In this document: positions 44,158 through 53,014 of the stretch, piece by piece | Layout: each line of letters begins with the position of its first letter | Position numbering within the stretch: the stretch's first letter is position 1 | Notes under the pieces: generated by a model | Seen by the model: only the letters and a program-made list of their open reading frames with translations | What the model was told of the DNA's origin: nothing | Databases searched by the model: none | Position numbers and translations under genes: made by a program | Source of the DNA: Ferdinandcohnia sp047246645 | GTDB lineage: Bacteria > Bacillota > Bacilli > Bacillales > Bacillaceae_L | Reading direction: 5' to 3' | NCBI RefSeq assembly: GCF_047246645.1 | Contig: NZ_JBFOKR010000010.1 | Location: 119,526 to 183,525 of the forward strand | Length of the DNA stretch: 64,000 nt

Positions 44158-44610
44158 ATGTTTCACAGGGTGATTGGAGCTCATGGCACGAGACTCCTCG
44201 AAAATGCTTTGCATTTTCTTCGTGCGTGGGTGAATTCAAAGGAGCCTCTCAAAGTCCTGTGGGAAAGTCAAAAGGAACGTCTACTAACGACGGCCACGTC
44301 CTGTGGCCAACGTAGACGTCAGCACATCCTGTGCAAGTCAGGTGAGACCCCGCAGGAGCATGCGACTTGTCTAGCTTCAGCGGCTAGAAACTCGAGAAAT
44401 TTCAACTCCTCCGCCAGAGGCAAAACCAGCCTCTTTTGTCGGAGTCTCCGACGCACAGGATGTGCTAGTGCCGCCAAAGCCACAGGACGTGGCGTTATTG
44501 GCGGCCAATTTCCTCGTTTCTGGTCGAGCCGCTTCAGCATTTCAGTGAGGAGGCACACGGTCCTCCCGCGGAAAGCGAGTCCCAGGAGCGGAAATCACCA
44601 ACCTTTGTAG
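44158..44610. repeat. Mosaic hairpin element, copy 3 (inverted, with an inserted module)
   Basis: Starts with a nested hairpin around GAAAATGC-TTT-GCATTTTC. Segment 44364-44552 is colinear with the reverse complement of 34888-35018, interrupted by 44448-44504. That insert has outer arms CCGCCAA / TTGGCGG enclosing GCCACAGGACGTGGC. The element ends near GCGGAAATCACCAACC. A 150-codon frame inside lacks a ribosome site and is rejected as a gene. Confidence 0.85.
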
Positions 44611-44676
44611 GCTAACTCTTTAAAGATAAAAGGCCATTAACAATAATATTTTTGATAAAAGCCAATATTTTTACAT

Positions 44677-44709
44677 AAAAAGAATTCATCCTTGGTGAGT
44701 TCTTTTTTT
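44677..44709 (+). terminator. Terminator-like hairpin upstream of aroC
   Basis: Stem AAAAGAATTCA / TGAGTTCTTTT with a T-run, lying after the mosaic element. It could end any transcript from cheR. Confidence 0.65.
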
Positions 44710-44867
44710 CTAACAAAAAGTAAATTATTACTACCCAAGTAAAATTTACAAACCAAAAATACATATACTATAATTAATAGAAATTTTTAAAAATATGTTA
44801 CTGAACCTTAAAGATTGTGATATATTGGTACATAATCGCTTTAAAGAGCTAAAAGGGGGTAAAGAGA

Positions 44868-46040
44868 ATGAGATACTTAACTGCTGGAGAATCTCACGGT
44901 CCGCAGCTAACAACTATTATTGAAGGCGTTCCTGCTGGCCTACCTTTAACAAAAGAAGACATAGACTTTGAACTAGGAAGACGCCAAAAGGGACATGGTC
45001 GCGGAAGAAGAATGCAAATTGAAAAAGATCAGGTACAAATAGCCAGTGGTGTAAGACATGGGAAAACGTTAGGCTCCCCAATAGCATTGGTTGTTGAAAA
45101 TAATGATTGGAAGCATTGGACTAAAATTATGGGGATTGAACCTATTTCAGATGAGGAAGAGGATGAAATTAAACGTAAGATTACCCGCCCACGTCCAGGT
45201 CATGCTGATTTGAATGGCGCCATAAAATATGGTCATCGCGACATGCGAAATGTCCTAGAGAGATCTTCAGCAAGAGAAACAACTGTTAGAGTTGCTGCTG
45301 GTGCTGTTGCAAAGAAACTTCTTGCTGCGCTTGATATACATGTTGCAGGTCACGTGCTCGAAATTGGTGGAGTTCGTGCAACTAATAGTACATATTCAAA
45401 TTTAGAAGAAGTAAAACGAAAAACAGAAGAATCACCTGTACGATGCCTTGATGACGAAGCTGGATTGGAAATGATGAAGGCTATCGACCAAGCAAAAGAA
45501 AATGGAGACTCAATTGGTGGTATCGTTGAAGTGATAGTAGAAGGCATGCCTGCTGGCGTAGGAAGTTACGTTCATTATGATCGAAAACTTGACGCTAAAG
45601 TTGCTGCAGCTATTATGAGTATTAATGCCTTCAAAGGTGTTGAATTTGGTATTGGATTTGAAGCTGCAAGAATCCCTGGAAGTAGGGTTCATGATGAAAT
45701 TATTTGGGATAAGGAAAAAGGGTATAGTAGACGAACTAATAATCTAGGTGGTTTTGAGGGTGGTATGACAACTGGTATGCCAATTGTGGTACGTGGTGTC
45801 ATGAAGCCAATACCAACTTTATATAAACCATTAAAGAGTGTGGATATAGAAACAAAAGAAGAATTTGCTGCAAGTATTGAAAGATCTGATAGCTGTGCAG
45901 TTCCAGCGGCAAGTGTTGTTGCCGAGGCGGTTGTAGCATGGGAGCTTGCAAATGCAATTCTAGAACAATTTGGCCAAGATCGTATTGACTTTATCAGTGA
46001 GAATGTTGCTAAGATGCGTGAGTATTCGAGGGAATTCTAA
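44868..46040 (+). CDS. aroC: Chorismate synthase AroC (AroF in B. subtilis)
   Basis: 390 aa, FMNH2-dependent enzyme converting EPSP to chorismate. Signatures: RYLTAGESHGPQL at the N-terminus, GRRQKGHGRGRRM, RPGHADLNGAIKYGHRD and RSSARETTVRVA. First gene of the aroC-aroB-aroH group that leads into the trp operon. Ribosome site AAAGGGGG; the gap upstream holds a mosaic repeat and terminator. Confidence 0.97.
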   Translation: MRYLTAGESHGPQLTTIIEGVPAGLPLTKEDIDFELGRRQKGHGRGRRMQIEKDQVQIASGVRHGKTLGSPIALVVENNDWKHWTKIMGIEPISDEEEDEIKRKITRPRPGHADLNGAIKYGHRDMRNVLERSSARETTVRVAAGAVAKKLLAALDIHVAGHVLEIGGVRATNSTYSNLEEVKRKTEESPVRCLDDEAGLEMMKAIDQAKENGDSIGGIVEVIVEGMPAGVGSYVHYDRKLDAKVAAAIMSINAFKGVEFGIGFEAARIPGSRVHDEIIWDKEKGYSRRTNNLGGFEGGMTTGMPIVVRGVMKPIPTLYKPLKSVDIETKEEFAASIERSDSCAVPAASVVAEAVVAWELANAILEQFGQDRIDFISENVAKMREYSREF

Positions 46041-47119
46041 TGGAAGTTTTGACAATTACGACTACATCAAAAACGTATCCAATGTATATTGGAAGTGGAA
46101 TCATCGACCAACTACCGAAATTAATTAATGAGACTTGTAATTCCGTTTCTAAAATATTGGTTATATCAGATGAAACAGTAGCAGGGTTATATCTTGACGA
46201 TATCATGAATTATTTAGAGAAAGAGTATAACGACCCACTATCTTTTATTATTCCATCGGGTGAAAGTGCAAAATCATTTCAGGTTTATTATGAGTGTCAA
46301 ACCTATGCTTTATCAAAAGGGTTAGACCGTTCATCTCTTATACTCGCACTAGGCGGAGGAGTTGTAGGTGATTTAGCGGGTTTTGTAGCTGCAACATTCA
46401 TGAGGGGGATACCATTTATTCAAATCCCTACTACACTTTTAGCTCATGATAGTGCAGTAGGAGGAAAGGTAGCAATTAATCATCAACTTGGTAAAAACTT
46501 AATTGGTGCATTTCATCAGCCAAACGCTGTACTATATGACATTGTTTTTATGAGTACCCTTCCTGTTGATGAACTTCGCTCAGGATTTGCAGAGGTAATA
46601 AAACACGGCTTAATTTGGGATGAAAATTTTTACGAATGGTTAGTAAAAGAAATAAAAGGAATATCAGATTTAAAAGGGGAAAAGCTCCAATACGCTGTTC
46701 GTAATGGAGTTTCGGTTAAGGCGATGGTCGTAAAAGAGGACGAACAAGAGAAAGGATTGCGGGCTATCTTGAATTTTGGCCATACTCTTGGTCATGCGAT
46801 TGAAGCGGAGCTTGGGTATGGAAAAATTACTCATGGAGATGCAGTCGCCATCGGCATGATTTATGCTCTTAAACTGAGTGAAGATGTTTTCGAAAGTGAC
46901 TTGTCTTCTTCGAAGATAGAATCTTGGTTTACATTATTTGATTTTCCAACAAGAATACCGAAAGAAATTGACTCCGAAAAATTACTTTTTCGGATGAAAA
47001 AAGATAAGAAGGCGACATCAGGAAATGTAAAGATGGTTTTGTTAAAGCAACTGGGAGAGGCTGTTAGCGTAGCAGTAGATGACAGTCAATTACTCGACTT
47101 AATCAAGAAATCATATTAA
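46040..47119 (+). CDS. aroB: 3-dehydroquinate synthase AroB
   Basis: 359 aa, second step of the shikimate pathway (DAHP to 3-dehydroquinate), NAD and zinc dependent. Motifs include ALGGGVVGDLAGFVA, PTTLLAHDSAVGGKV and zinc-ligand region NFGHTLGHAIEA. The ATG overlaps the aroC stop by one base. Confidence 0.97.
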   Translation: MEVLTITTTSKTYPMYIGSGIIDQLPKLINETCNSVSKILVISDETVAGLYLDDIMNYLEKEYNDPLSFIIPSGESAKSFQVYYECQTYALSKGLDRSSLILALGGGVVGDLAGFVAATFMRGIPFIQIPTTLLAHDSAVGGKVAINHQLGKNLIGAFHQPNAVLYDIVFMSTLPVDELRSGFAEVIKHGLIWDENFYEWLVKEIKGISDLKGEKLQYAVRNGVSVKAMVVKEDEQEKGLRAILNFGHTLGHAIEAELGYGKITHGDAVAIGMIYALKLSEDVFESDLSSSKIESWFTLFDFPTRIPKEIDSEKLLFRMKKDKKATSGNVKMVLLKQLGEAVSVAVDDSQLLDLIKKSY

Positions 47120-47141
47120 TTACCTGCAAAGGAGGAGTGAA

Positions 47142-47513
47142 ATGGTAAGGGGAATACGTGGTGCAACAACAATTCAACATAATAATAAACAAGAAATTAC
47201 GGATACCACAGAAAAATTACTACGAGCGATGATTGAAGCTAATCAGATTAATGCTTCAGACGTAGCTCAAATATTATTTTCTGTAACAGATGATATCGAT
47301 GCATCTTTTCCAGCAGCAGCTGCAAGGCTAATTGAGGGATGGTCATATGTACCTGTAATGTGTATGAGAGAAATTCCTGTTCCAGGTTCACTACCTAAGT
47401 GTATTCGTGTCATGATGACAGTTAATACGACAACAAAGCAGGAAGATATTATTCACATCTATCATGAGGGGGCAGTTTCCCTTAGACCTGATTTAACAAT
47501 TACGTCAAATTGA
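47142..47513 (+). CDS. aroH: Chorismate mutase AroH
   Basis: 123 aa, AroH-class trimeric enzyme converting chorismate to prephenate. The N-terminus VRGIRGATT and the VMMTVNT segment near residue 88 fit the active site of this class. Ribosome site AAGGAGGAGTGA. Last gene before the trp leader; the internal promoter and attenuator separate trp expression from the aro genes. Confidence 0.95.
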   Translation: MVRGIRGATTIQHNNKQEITDTTEKLLRAMIEANQINASDVAQILFSVTDDIDASFPAAAARLIEGWSYVPVMCMREIPVPGSLPKCIRVMMTVNTTTKQEDIIHIYHEGAVSLRPDLTITSN

Positions 47514-47538
47514 CCAATCTTTAAGATGAAAAATGAGA

Positions 47539-47568
47539 TTGACAGAAATTTACTAAGTAAGTTAAAAT
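47539..47568 (+). promoter_or_regulatory. trp operon promoter
   Basis: TTGACA (47539-47544), 18-nt spacer, TAAAAT (47563-47568), just after aroH and about 25 nt before the first TRAP triplet. Confidence 0.75.
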
Positions 47569-47591
47569 AGGTGAATACTTACAATTTTGTA

Positions 47592-47696
47592 TAGTTTTAG
47601 AATAGTATAAGTGTAGAGATTGTTTTAGATTAGTGTAGAGATGAGCATAGGGTAGACGAGAATGAGAGAGTTTAGCTGAGGTTAGTTTAATACGAG
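47592..47696 (+). promoter_or_regulatory. TRAP-binding site of the trp leader
   Basis: A dense series of TAG and GAG triplets, mostly 5-6 nt apart, starting at 47592, 47598 and 47603 and continuing to GAG at 47694; I count at least 15. TRAP needs about eleven. Antiterminator arm GGGTAGA (47650-47656) lies inside the site and is complementary to TCTACCC (47709-47715), which overlaps the terminator's 5' arm. TRAP binding should therefore free the terminator. Confidence 0.9.
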
Positions 47697-47711
47697 TTAC
47701 AAAAACCTTCT

Positions 47712-47750
47712 ACCCAAAGATACGTTTGTGTCTTTGGGTTGTTTAATTTT
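47712..47750 (+). terminator. trp attenuator terminator
   Basis: Perfect 9-bp stem ACCCAAAGA / TCTTTGGGT with a 10-nt loop and a T-rich tail, mutually exclusive with the antiterminator at 47650-47656 / 47709-47715. Confidence 0.9.
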
Positions 47751-47827
47751 ATAGTTTTTCGGCTGTGTGCTGAGTATCGATTAATAAACATTCAGCCAAA
47801 AATCTATATACCTCCTAAATCCTCATT

Positions 47828-47850
47828 CTCCATTTTAAATGGAGGAGTGA
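47828..47850 (+). promoter_or_regulatory. trpE: Hairpin sequestering the trpE ribosome site
   Basis: CTCCAT (47828-47833) pairs with ATGGAG (47839-47844), placing the GGAGGAG ribosome site in the stem. This resembles the SD-blocking structure used by TRAP to control trpE translation in B. subtilis. Confidence 0.65.
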
Positions 47851-47856
47851 GCCGAA

Positions 47857-49392
47857 TTGAATACGTATGATTTTTCCTCATTTGTATCGGATAGTAGTTC
47901 ATATCAAACGATTCCGATTGTTAAACGTTTCTATGTAGATACGTTAACACCTATTCAAATTTTCCAAAATCTTAAAAACGAAGCATCGTTCATACTTGAG
48001 AGTAAGGATGACGAATCTGTTTGGTCCAGATATTCATTTATTGGATTGAAACCCTTTCTATTTATTAATGAATCAAAGGGAAATTATTTTGTTAAAAATG
48101 AAAACCAACAAAATATGATCAAAAAGCAATCATTAAAGGAAGCTTTCCGTTGGGTAAAAGAACACTTGGCATTAAAACCACTGGAAATTGAAATACCTTT
48201 TTATGGTGGGGCAGTTGGGTATATTGGCTATGATGCAATTACAACTTTTGAAAAAGTGCAGGAGCATCAAAATAATGACTTGAATTTGGAACGTTATCAA
48301 TTCTTCTTTTGTGAGACTATTATTGCATTAGATCATCATTCAAAAGAGCTAATTATCGTTCATTTTATACGCTTAAATGGAGATGAGAACGCAAAAATAA
48401 AGCGTGCCATTTTTGATCATGCACATTCAAAAATTAATATGTATCTATCAAAAATCATCCAAAACAAAGGTCAAAGTGAAATGATGTTAGCTTCAACCGC
48501 CTACGAAGTAGAGAACGTGGAAAACATCAAAAGCAATTATAAGAAACAGGATTTCATGAAGGCTGTTGAAAAAATAAAAGAGTATATTACCGCAGGAGAT
48601 ATCTTTCAAGCTGTTTTATCACAACGTTTTGAGATACCCACAAAAGTAAAAGGCTTTGAATTATATCGAGTTTTACGAATGGTTAACCCTTCGCCTTATT
48701 TGTTTTATATCAAAATAAATGACATTGAAATTGTCGGGAGTTCACCTGAACGGTTAATAAAGATTCACAATCGACATTTAGAGATTCACCCAATCGCAGG
48801 AACAAGAAGACGAGGCAGAACAACAGATGAGGATGAGGCTCTCGCATTTGAATTAATCAATGATGAAAAAGAAAAGGCAGAGCATTATATGCTTGTTGAC
48901 TTAGCGAGAAATGATATTGGTAGAGTCTCAACCTTTGGATCAGTAAAAACCCCTGTTTTAATGGAAATCGGAAAGTTCTCCCATGTTATGCATCTTATTT
49001 CAAAAGTAACCGGTATTCTTGATGAGAGGATCGATCCACTGGACGCCCTTATCTCAGCTTTCCCAGCTGGTACTGTTTCGGGAGCACCTAAAATTAGGGC
49101 TATGCAAATATTAGCTGATATGGAGCCAACTGCACGTAATTTGTATGCGGGTTCAATCGCCTATATTGGCTTTGATGGAAATATCGATTCTTGTATTACG
49201 ATTCGCACAATGGTTATTAAAGATGAAGTTGCATATGTGCAAGCTGGTGCAGGTATTGTTGCAGACTCTATTCCTGAAAACGAATGGAGTGAAACCATCA
49301 ATAAAGCAAGTGCTCTTATTCAAACAATTAAGTTGGCAGAGGAAGCATTTTATGGTGAGGAGGATTTACATGTTAAAGAGTTTATTAAATAA
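47857..49392 (+). CDS. trpE: Anthranilate synthase component I TrpE
   Basis: 511 aa, makes anthranilate from chorismate with a glutaminase subunit. Motifs: GSSPERLIK, HPIAGTRRRGRTTDEDE, HMLVDLARND-type MLVDLARNDIGRV and FPAGTVSGAPKIRAM. The N-terminal regulatory region should bind tryptophan. The start is TTG after GGAGGAG. No trpG follows; in Bacillus the glutaminase is shared with pabA in the folate operon, which is not in this window. Confidence 0.95.
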   Translation: MNTYDFSSFVSDSSSYQTIPIVKRFYVDTLTPIQIFQNLKNEASFILESKDDESVWSRYSFIGLKPFLFINESKGNYFVKNENQQNMIKKQSLKEAFRWVKEHLALKPLEIEIPFYGGAVGYIGYDAITTFEKVQEHQNNDLNLERYQFFFCETIIALDHHSKELIIVHFIRLNGDENAKIKRAIFDHAHSKINMYLSKIIQNKGQSEMMLASTAYEVENVENIKSNYKKQDFMKAVEKIKEYITAGDIFQAVLSQRFEIPTKVKGFELYRVLRMVNPSPYLFYIKINDIEIVGSSPERLIKIHNRHLEIHPIAGTRRRGRTTDEDEALAFELINDEKEKAEHYMLVDLARNDIGRVSTFGSVKTPVLMEIGKFSHVMHLISKVTGILDERIDPLDALISAFPAGTVSGAPKIRAMQILADMEPTARNLYAGSIAYIGFDGNIDSCITIRTMVIKDEVAYVQAGAGIVADSIPENEWSETINKASALIQTIKLAEEAFYGEEDLHVKEFIK

Positions 49393-50398
49393 ATGTATTA
49401 ATGGAGAGGTTTTAACGGAAGAGGAAAGTTATCAGGTAATGGATGAAATAATGCTAGGGAATGCAACATCAAGTCAAATCGCAAGTCTAATATCTATCTT
49501 AAGGTTTCGGGGAGAAGCAGTTGAGGAGATTACAGGATTTGCACGAGCAATGAGAGACCATATGATGCAACTAGATTATGAGAATTTAGATGAAGTGATT
49601 GACACTTGTGGAACTGGTGGTGACGGTGCTTCAACGTTTAATATTTCCACTGCTTCGGCAATTGTTGTTTCTTCCTTAGGAATCAAGGTTGCAAAGCATG
49701 GAAATCGGGCAGTCTCATCCAAAAGCGGAAGTGCTGATGTTTTAGAGTATTTAGGTGTAGACATTCAGTCAACGCAAGAAGAAGCAAGGACAGCATTGAA
49801 CAAAAGAAATATGAGTTTTCTTTTTGCACCGATTTACCATTCTGCAATGAAGCACGCGGTTGCTCCTAGAAAAGAAATAGGATTCCGAACTATTTTTAAT
49901 TTATTAGGTCCAATGGCAAATCCTGCTCGTTGTAAAAAACAAATAGTAGGAGTCTATTCTACTGAATATGCAGAAAAAATGGCGTATGCATTACAAAGGC
50001 TGGGTTCTGAACATATTATGTTTGTTTCTGGACGTGATGGGTTGGATGAGTGCAGTATCACTACTGAAACTGACATTGTTGAGTTGAAAAATGGAGAAAT
50101 TAAAAGGTTTGTCCTCTCACCAGAAGATGTGGGACTTCCAAAAGGAAATATGAAAGATATCCAGGTATCTTCCATAATAGATAGTGCAGAGCTTCTTAAA
50201 AGTGTTCTGTATGGCACAGCTAATGAAAGTGCAACAAATATTGTGTTGCTTAATGCTGGAGCAGCTATGTATGTCTCGGGTCGTGCGAAAAGCATTAGAG
50301 AAGGTGTTGAGGCAGCAAGAGAAGCAATTTCAACCGGAACAACAAGTAGACAATTTGAACAACTGAGAAGTAGGCAGGTGGAGTACTATGCTAAGTAA
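49370..50398 (+). CDS. trpD: Anthranilate phosphoribosyltransferase TrpD
   Basis: 342 aa, joins anthranilate to PRPP. Motif DTCGTGGDGASTFNIST binds the pyrophosphate, followed by KHGNRAVSSKSGSADVLE. The start overlaps the trpE end by 23 bp and has GAGGAGG upstream; a much longer in-frame extension back into trpE is rejected because it lacks homologous sequence and a ribosome site. Confidence 0.95.
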   Translation: MLKSLLNKCINGEVLTEEESYQVMDEIMLGNATSSQIASLISILRFRGEAVEEITGFARAMRDHMMQLDYENLDEVIDTCGTGGDGASTFNISTASAIVVSSLGIKVAKHGNRAVSSKSGSADVLEYLGVDIQSTQEEARTALNKRNMSFLFAPIYHSAMKHAVAPRKEIGFRTIFNLLGPMANPARCKKQIVGVYSTEYAEKMAYALQRLGSEHIMFVSGRDGLDECSITTETDIVELKNGEIKRFVLSPEDVGLPKGNMKDIQVSSIIDSAELLKSVLYGTANESATNIVLLNAGAAMYVSGRAKSIREGVEAAREAISTGTTSRQFEQLRSRQVEYYAK

Positions 50399-51167
50399 AA
50401 TTATTGAACAGAAAAAGTTTGAAGTTGAAAACCTTGAAGAAGTAGTTTTAGATCAACCTGTTATACGGAGATCATTGCATTCTGCTCTCGCAAAACCAAA
50501 TCGTAAGATAGGACTTATTGCAGAGGTAAAAAAGGCTTCGCCATCTAAAGGAGTAATACGAGAGAACTTCGAACCTCTACAAATTGCAAAGGAGTACGAA
50601 GAAACTAAAGCAGATGCAATCTCTGTATTAACCGATTTTACATTTTTCCAGGGATCAATTGAGTATTTGATGGAGATTAAAAAGAACGTAAATTTACCCA
50701 TTCTACGAAAAGATTTTATTATTGACTCAAGGCAAATTAGCCAAAGTGAAAAAATGGGTGCAGATGCAATCTTACTAATTGGTGAAGTACTTGAGCCTCT
50801 AAAGCTATATGAGTTTTATTGTGAGGCATATGAAAGAGGTATGGAATGTCTTGTGGAAGTTCATTCTCGTGAAACTCTTGAACAAGTTTGTAAATATGTT
50901 ACTCCCAAATTACTGGGCATTAACAACCGTAATCTTAAAAATTTTATAACCTCAATTACTCACACCAAGGAAATAATTAAAGATGCTCCTAAGGAAAGTC
51001 TTGTTATCAGTGAAAGTGGGATTCAATCTCGAGAGGACCTTGACGAAATTATTTCTTATGGTGCACATGCAACGTTAATTGGAGAAGCCTTTATGAGGTA
51101 TAAATCTCCCGGAAGAGGTATCGGAAAACTACTTGGAGAAGTAAACTATGAAACAGCCCGTCATTAA
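50388..51167 (+). CDS. trpC: Indole-3-glycerol phosphate synthase TrpC
   Basis: 259 aa TIM barrel enzyme. Signatures: EVKKASPSKGVIRENF near residue 45, LRKDFIID, GINNRNL and SESGI. It overlaps trpD by 11 bp and trpF by 20 bp, so it is part of a tightly coupled operon. Confidence 0.95.
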   Translation: MLSKIIEQKKFEVENLEEVVLDQPVIRRSLHSALAKPNRKIGLIAEVKKASPSKGVIRENFEPLQIAKEYEETKADAISVLTDFTFFQGSIEYLMEIKKNVNLPILRKDFIIDSRQISQSEKMGADAILLIGEVLEPLKLYEFYCEAYERGMECLVEVHSRETLEQVCKYVTPKLLGINNRNLKNFITSITHTKEIIKDAPKESLVISESGIQSREDLDEIISYGAHATLIGEAFMRYKSPGRGIGKLLGEVNYETARH

Positions 51168-51804
51168 GTATTGTGGAAACAAATCCTTTGAAGACCTTGC
51201 AGTTGTTGCAAATAGTAATGCAAAATACATTGGTTTCATATTTGCTCCAAGTAAACGACATGTTGATCCGTTGCAAGTAATGGAATGGCTTAAGAAAATA
51301 CAGATAAAGGAGAAGCAGCTTGTCGGTGTATTTGTTAATGCTCAGTTATCAGATATAGAAGCTGTAATCTCTTTAGTACCATTGTCAGTCATACAATGTC
51401 ATGGGACAGAGAGTGTTACTTATCTAAAGAAAGTGAAAGAAAAAACACAATTAGAGGTATGGAAAGTAATTCATCATTCAGAGAACGCTCTTGAGAGTAT
51501 GAAAAACTATACCGGGGTTGCAGATGGATATGTAATTGATACTAAGGTGAAGGGTGTGTGGGGAGGCTCAGGAGTCACCTTTGATTGGAATTATATCCCC
51601 CACTACCAAGTAGAGGCACAAAGTCAAGGTGTCCCGTGTTTAATTGCTGGTGGAATTCTTCCTACTAATATAGGGAGATTACTTGATTATGAGATTGATG
51701 GATTTGATATCTCCAGTGGGATTGAAAGAAGCGGGACAAAAGATGTGACATTAATAACTACTATTGAGGAATGGGTGAGCAAATATGGTGAATGTACCAA
51801 ATGA
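51148..51804 (+). CDS. trpF: Phosphoribosylanthranilate isomerase TrpF
   Basis: 218 aa TIM barrel, Amadori rearrangement of PRA to CdRP. Catalytic Cys in IKYCGNKSFED (KxCG motif) and Asp in VIDTKVKGVWGGSG. The end overlaps trpB by 20 bp. Somewhat divergent around residues 60-110 but all key motifs are there. Confidence 0.93.
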   Translation: MKQPVIKYCGNKSFEDLAVVANSNAKYIGFIFAPSKRHVDPLQVMEWLKKIQIKEKQLVGVFVNAQLSDIEAVISLVPLSVIQCHGTESVTYLKKVKEKTQLEVWKVIHHSENALESMKNYTGVADGYVIDTKVKGVWGGSGVTFDWNYIPHYQVEAQSQGVPCLIAGGILPTNIGRLLDYEIDGFDISSGIERSGTKDVTLITTIEEWVSKYGECTK

Positions 51805-53014
51805 AAATGGAAGATTTGGTGACTTCGGTGGAAAGTTTGTACCAGAAACATTAATGAAGCCGTTAGAGGAAATAGAACAAGCATTAGATGAAGCGTTTAA
51901 CGACCAGCAGTTCTTAGATGAATATATAAATGTGCTAAAAGAGTATTCAGGACGTCCTACAACGTTAAGCTATGCAGAAAATTTAACCAAAATGCTGGGA
52001 GGCGCAAAAATTTACTTAAAACGTGAGGACCTTAACCATACTGGGGCTCATAAAATCAATAATGCAATTGGTCAAGCACTTCTGGCAAAGAGAATGGGGA
52101 AAAAGAAACTAATTGCAGAAACAGGTGCTGGTCAACATGGTGTTGCGGCAGCAACGGTCGCAGCGAAATTTGGAATGGAATGTAAAGTGTTTATGGGAGA
52201 AGAAGATATTGAAAGACAAAAGTTAAATGTATTTCGAATGAAGCTATTAGGGGCAGAGGTAGTACCAGCAACTAGTGGTAATAAAACCTTGAAGGATGCA
52301 ACGAACGAAGCAATCCGATATTGGGTTCAAAATTGTGAAGACCATTATTATATGATTGGTTCTGTAGTTGGGCCACACCCTTATCCGAAAATGGTCCGGA
52401 ACTTCCAACGAATAATTGGTGATGAATCAAGAGAACAATTTTTAGAAAGGGAGAACAAGCTACCAACAGCAGTAGTCGCTTGTGTAGGTGGCGGCAGTAA
52501 CGCGATCGGAATGTTTTATCCTTTTCTTCAAGACGACGTTCAATTAATTGGTGTGGAAGCCGCCGGAAAGGGCGTTGAAACGAACTTGCATGCAGCAACC
52601 ATTACAAAAGGCTCGAGAGGGATCATTCATGGTTCATTAACGTACTTACTTCAAGATGAGCATGGTCAAATTACAGAACCCTATTCCATTTCAGCTGGTC
52701 TTGATTATCCTGGCGTTGGACCTGAGCATGCATATTTAGCTAGCAGTGGAAGAGTTAAGTATGAAAGTATAACGGATGAACAGGCACTTGAAGCGTTACA
52801 AATTCTCACGCGTGTTGAAGGTATCATTCCTGCTATTGAATCTGCTCATGCAATTGCCAAGGCTATCCAAAAAGCTCAGGAAATGTCACCGTGCGAGACA
52901 ATTTTAATCTGTCTTTCCGGAAGAGGAGACAAAGATGTTCATTCTCTAATGTCATATATTGAGGGAGGAGTTCAAAATGATCACAACATTTACGAGACGA
53001 TTGCCCAAAACTGA
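51785..53014 (+). CDS. trpB: Tryptophan synthase beta chain TrpB
   Basis: 409 aa, PLP enzyme condensing indole and serine. The PLP lysine is in LNHTGAHKINNAIGQALL; the phosphate loop GGGSNAIG and GRGDKDV are present. Its end overlaps trpA by 38 bp. TrpB1 type, with the complete interface region to TrpA. Confidence 0.97.
   Translation: MVNVPNENGRFGDFGGKFVPETLMKPLEEIEQALDEAFNDQQFLDEYINVLKEYSGRPTTLSYAENLTKMLGGAKIYLKREDLNHTGAHKINNAIGQALLAKRMGKKKLIAETGAGQHGVAAATVAAKFGMECKVFMGEEDIERQKLNVFRMKLLGAEVVPATSGNKTLKDATNEAIRYWVQNCEDHYYMIGSVVGPHPYPKMVRNFQRIIGDESREQFLERENKLPTAVVACVGGGSNAIGMFYPFLQDDVQLIGVEAAGKGVETNLHAATITKGSRGIIHGSLTYLLQDEHGQITEPYSISAGLDYPGVGPEHAYLASSGRVKYESITDEQALEALQILTRVEGIIPAIESAHAIAKAIQKAQEMSPCETILICLSGRGDKDVHSLMSYIEGGVQNDHNIYETIAQN

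Noticed and set aside
44158..44610. Frame of 150 codons (and a minus-strand frame of 79) in the 44 kb region
   Set aside because: It runs through the hairpin modules, has no ribosome site, and the same sequence occurs inverted elsewhere without an open frame.
49145..49369. N-terminal extension of trpD into trpE
   Set aside because: Encoded out of frame by conserved trpE sequence; the ATG at 49370 has a strong ribosome site and gives the normal family length.
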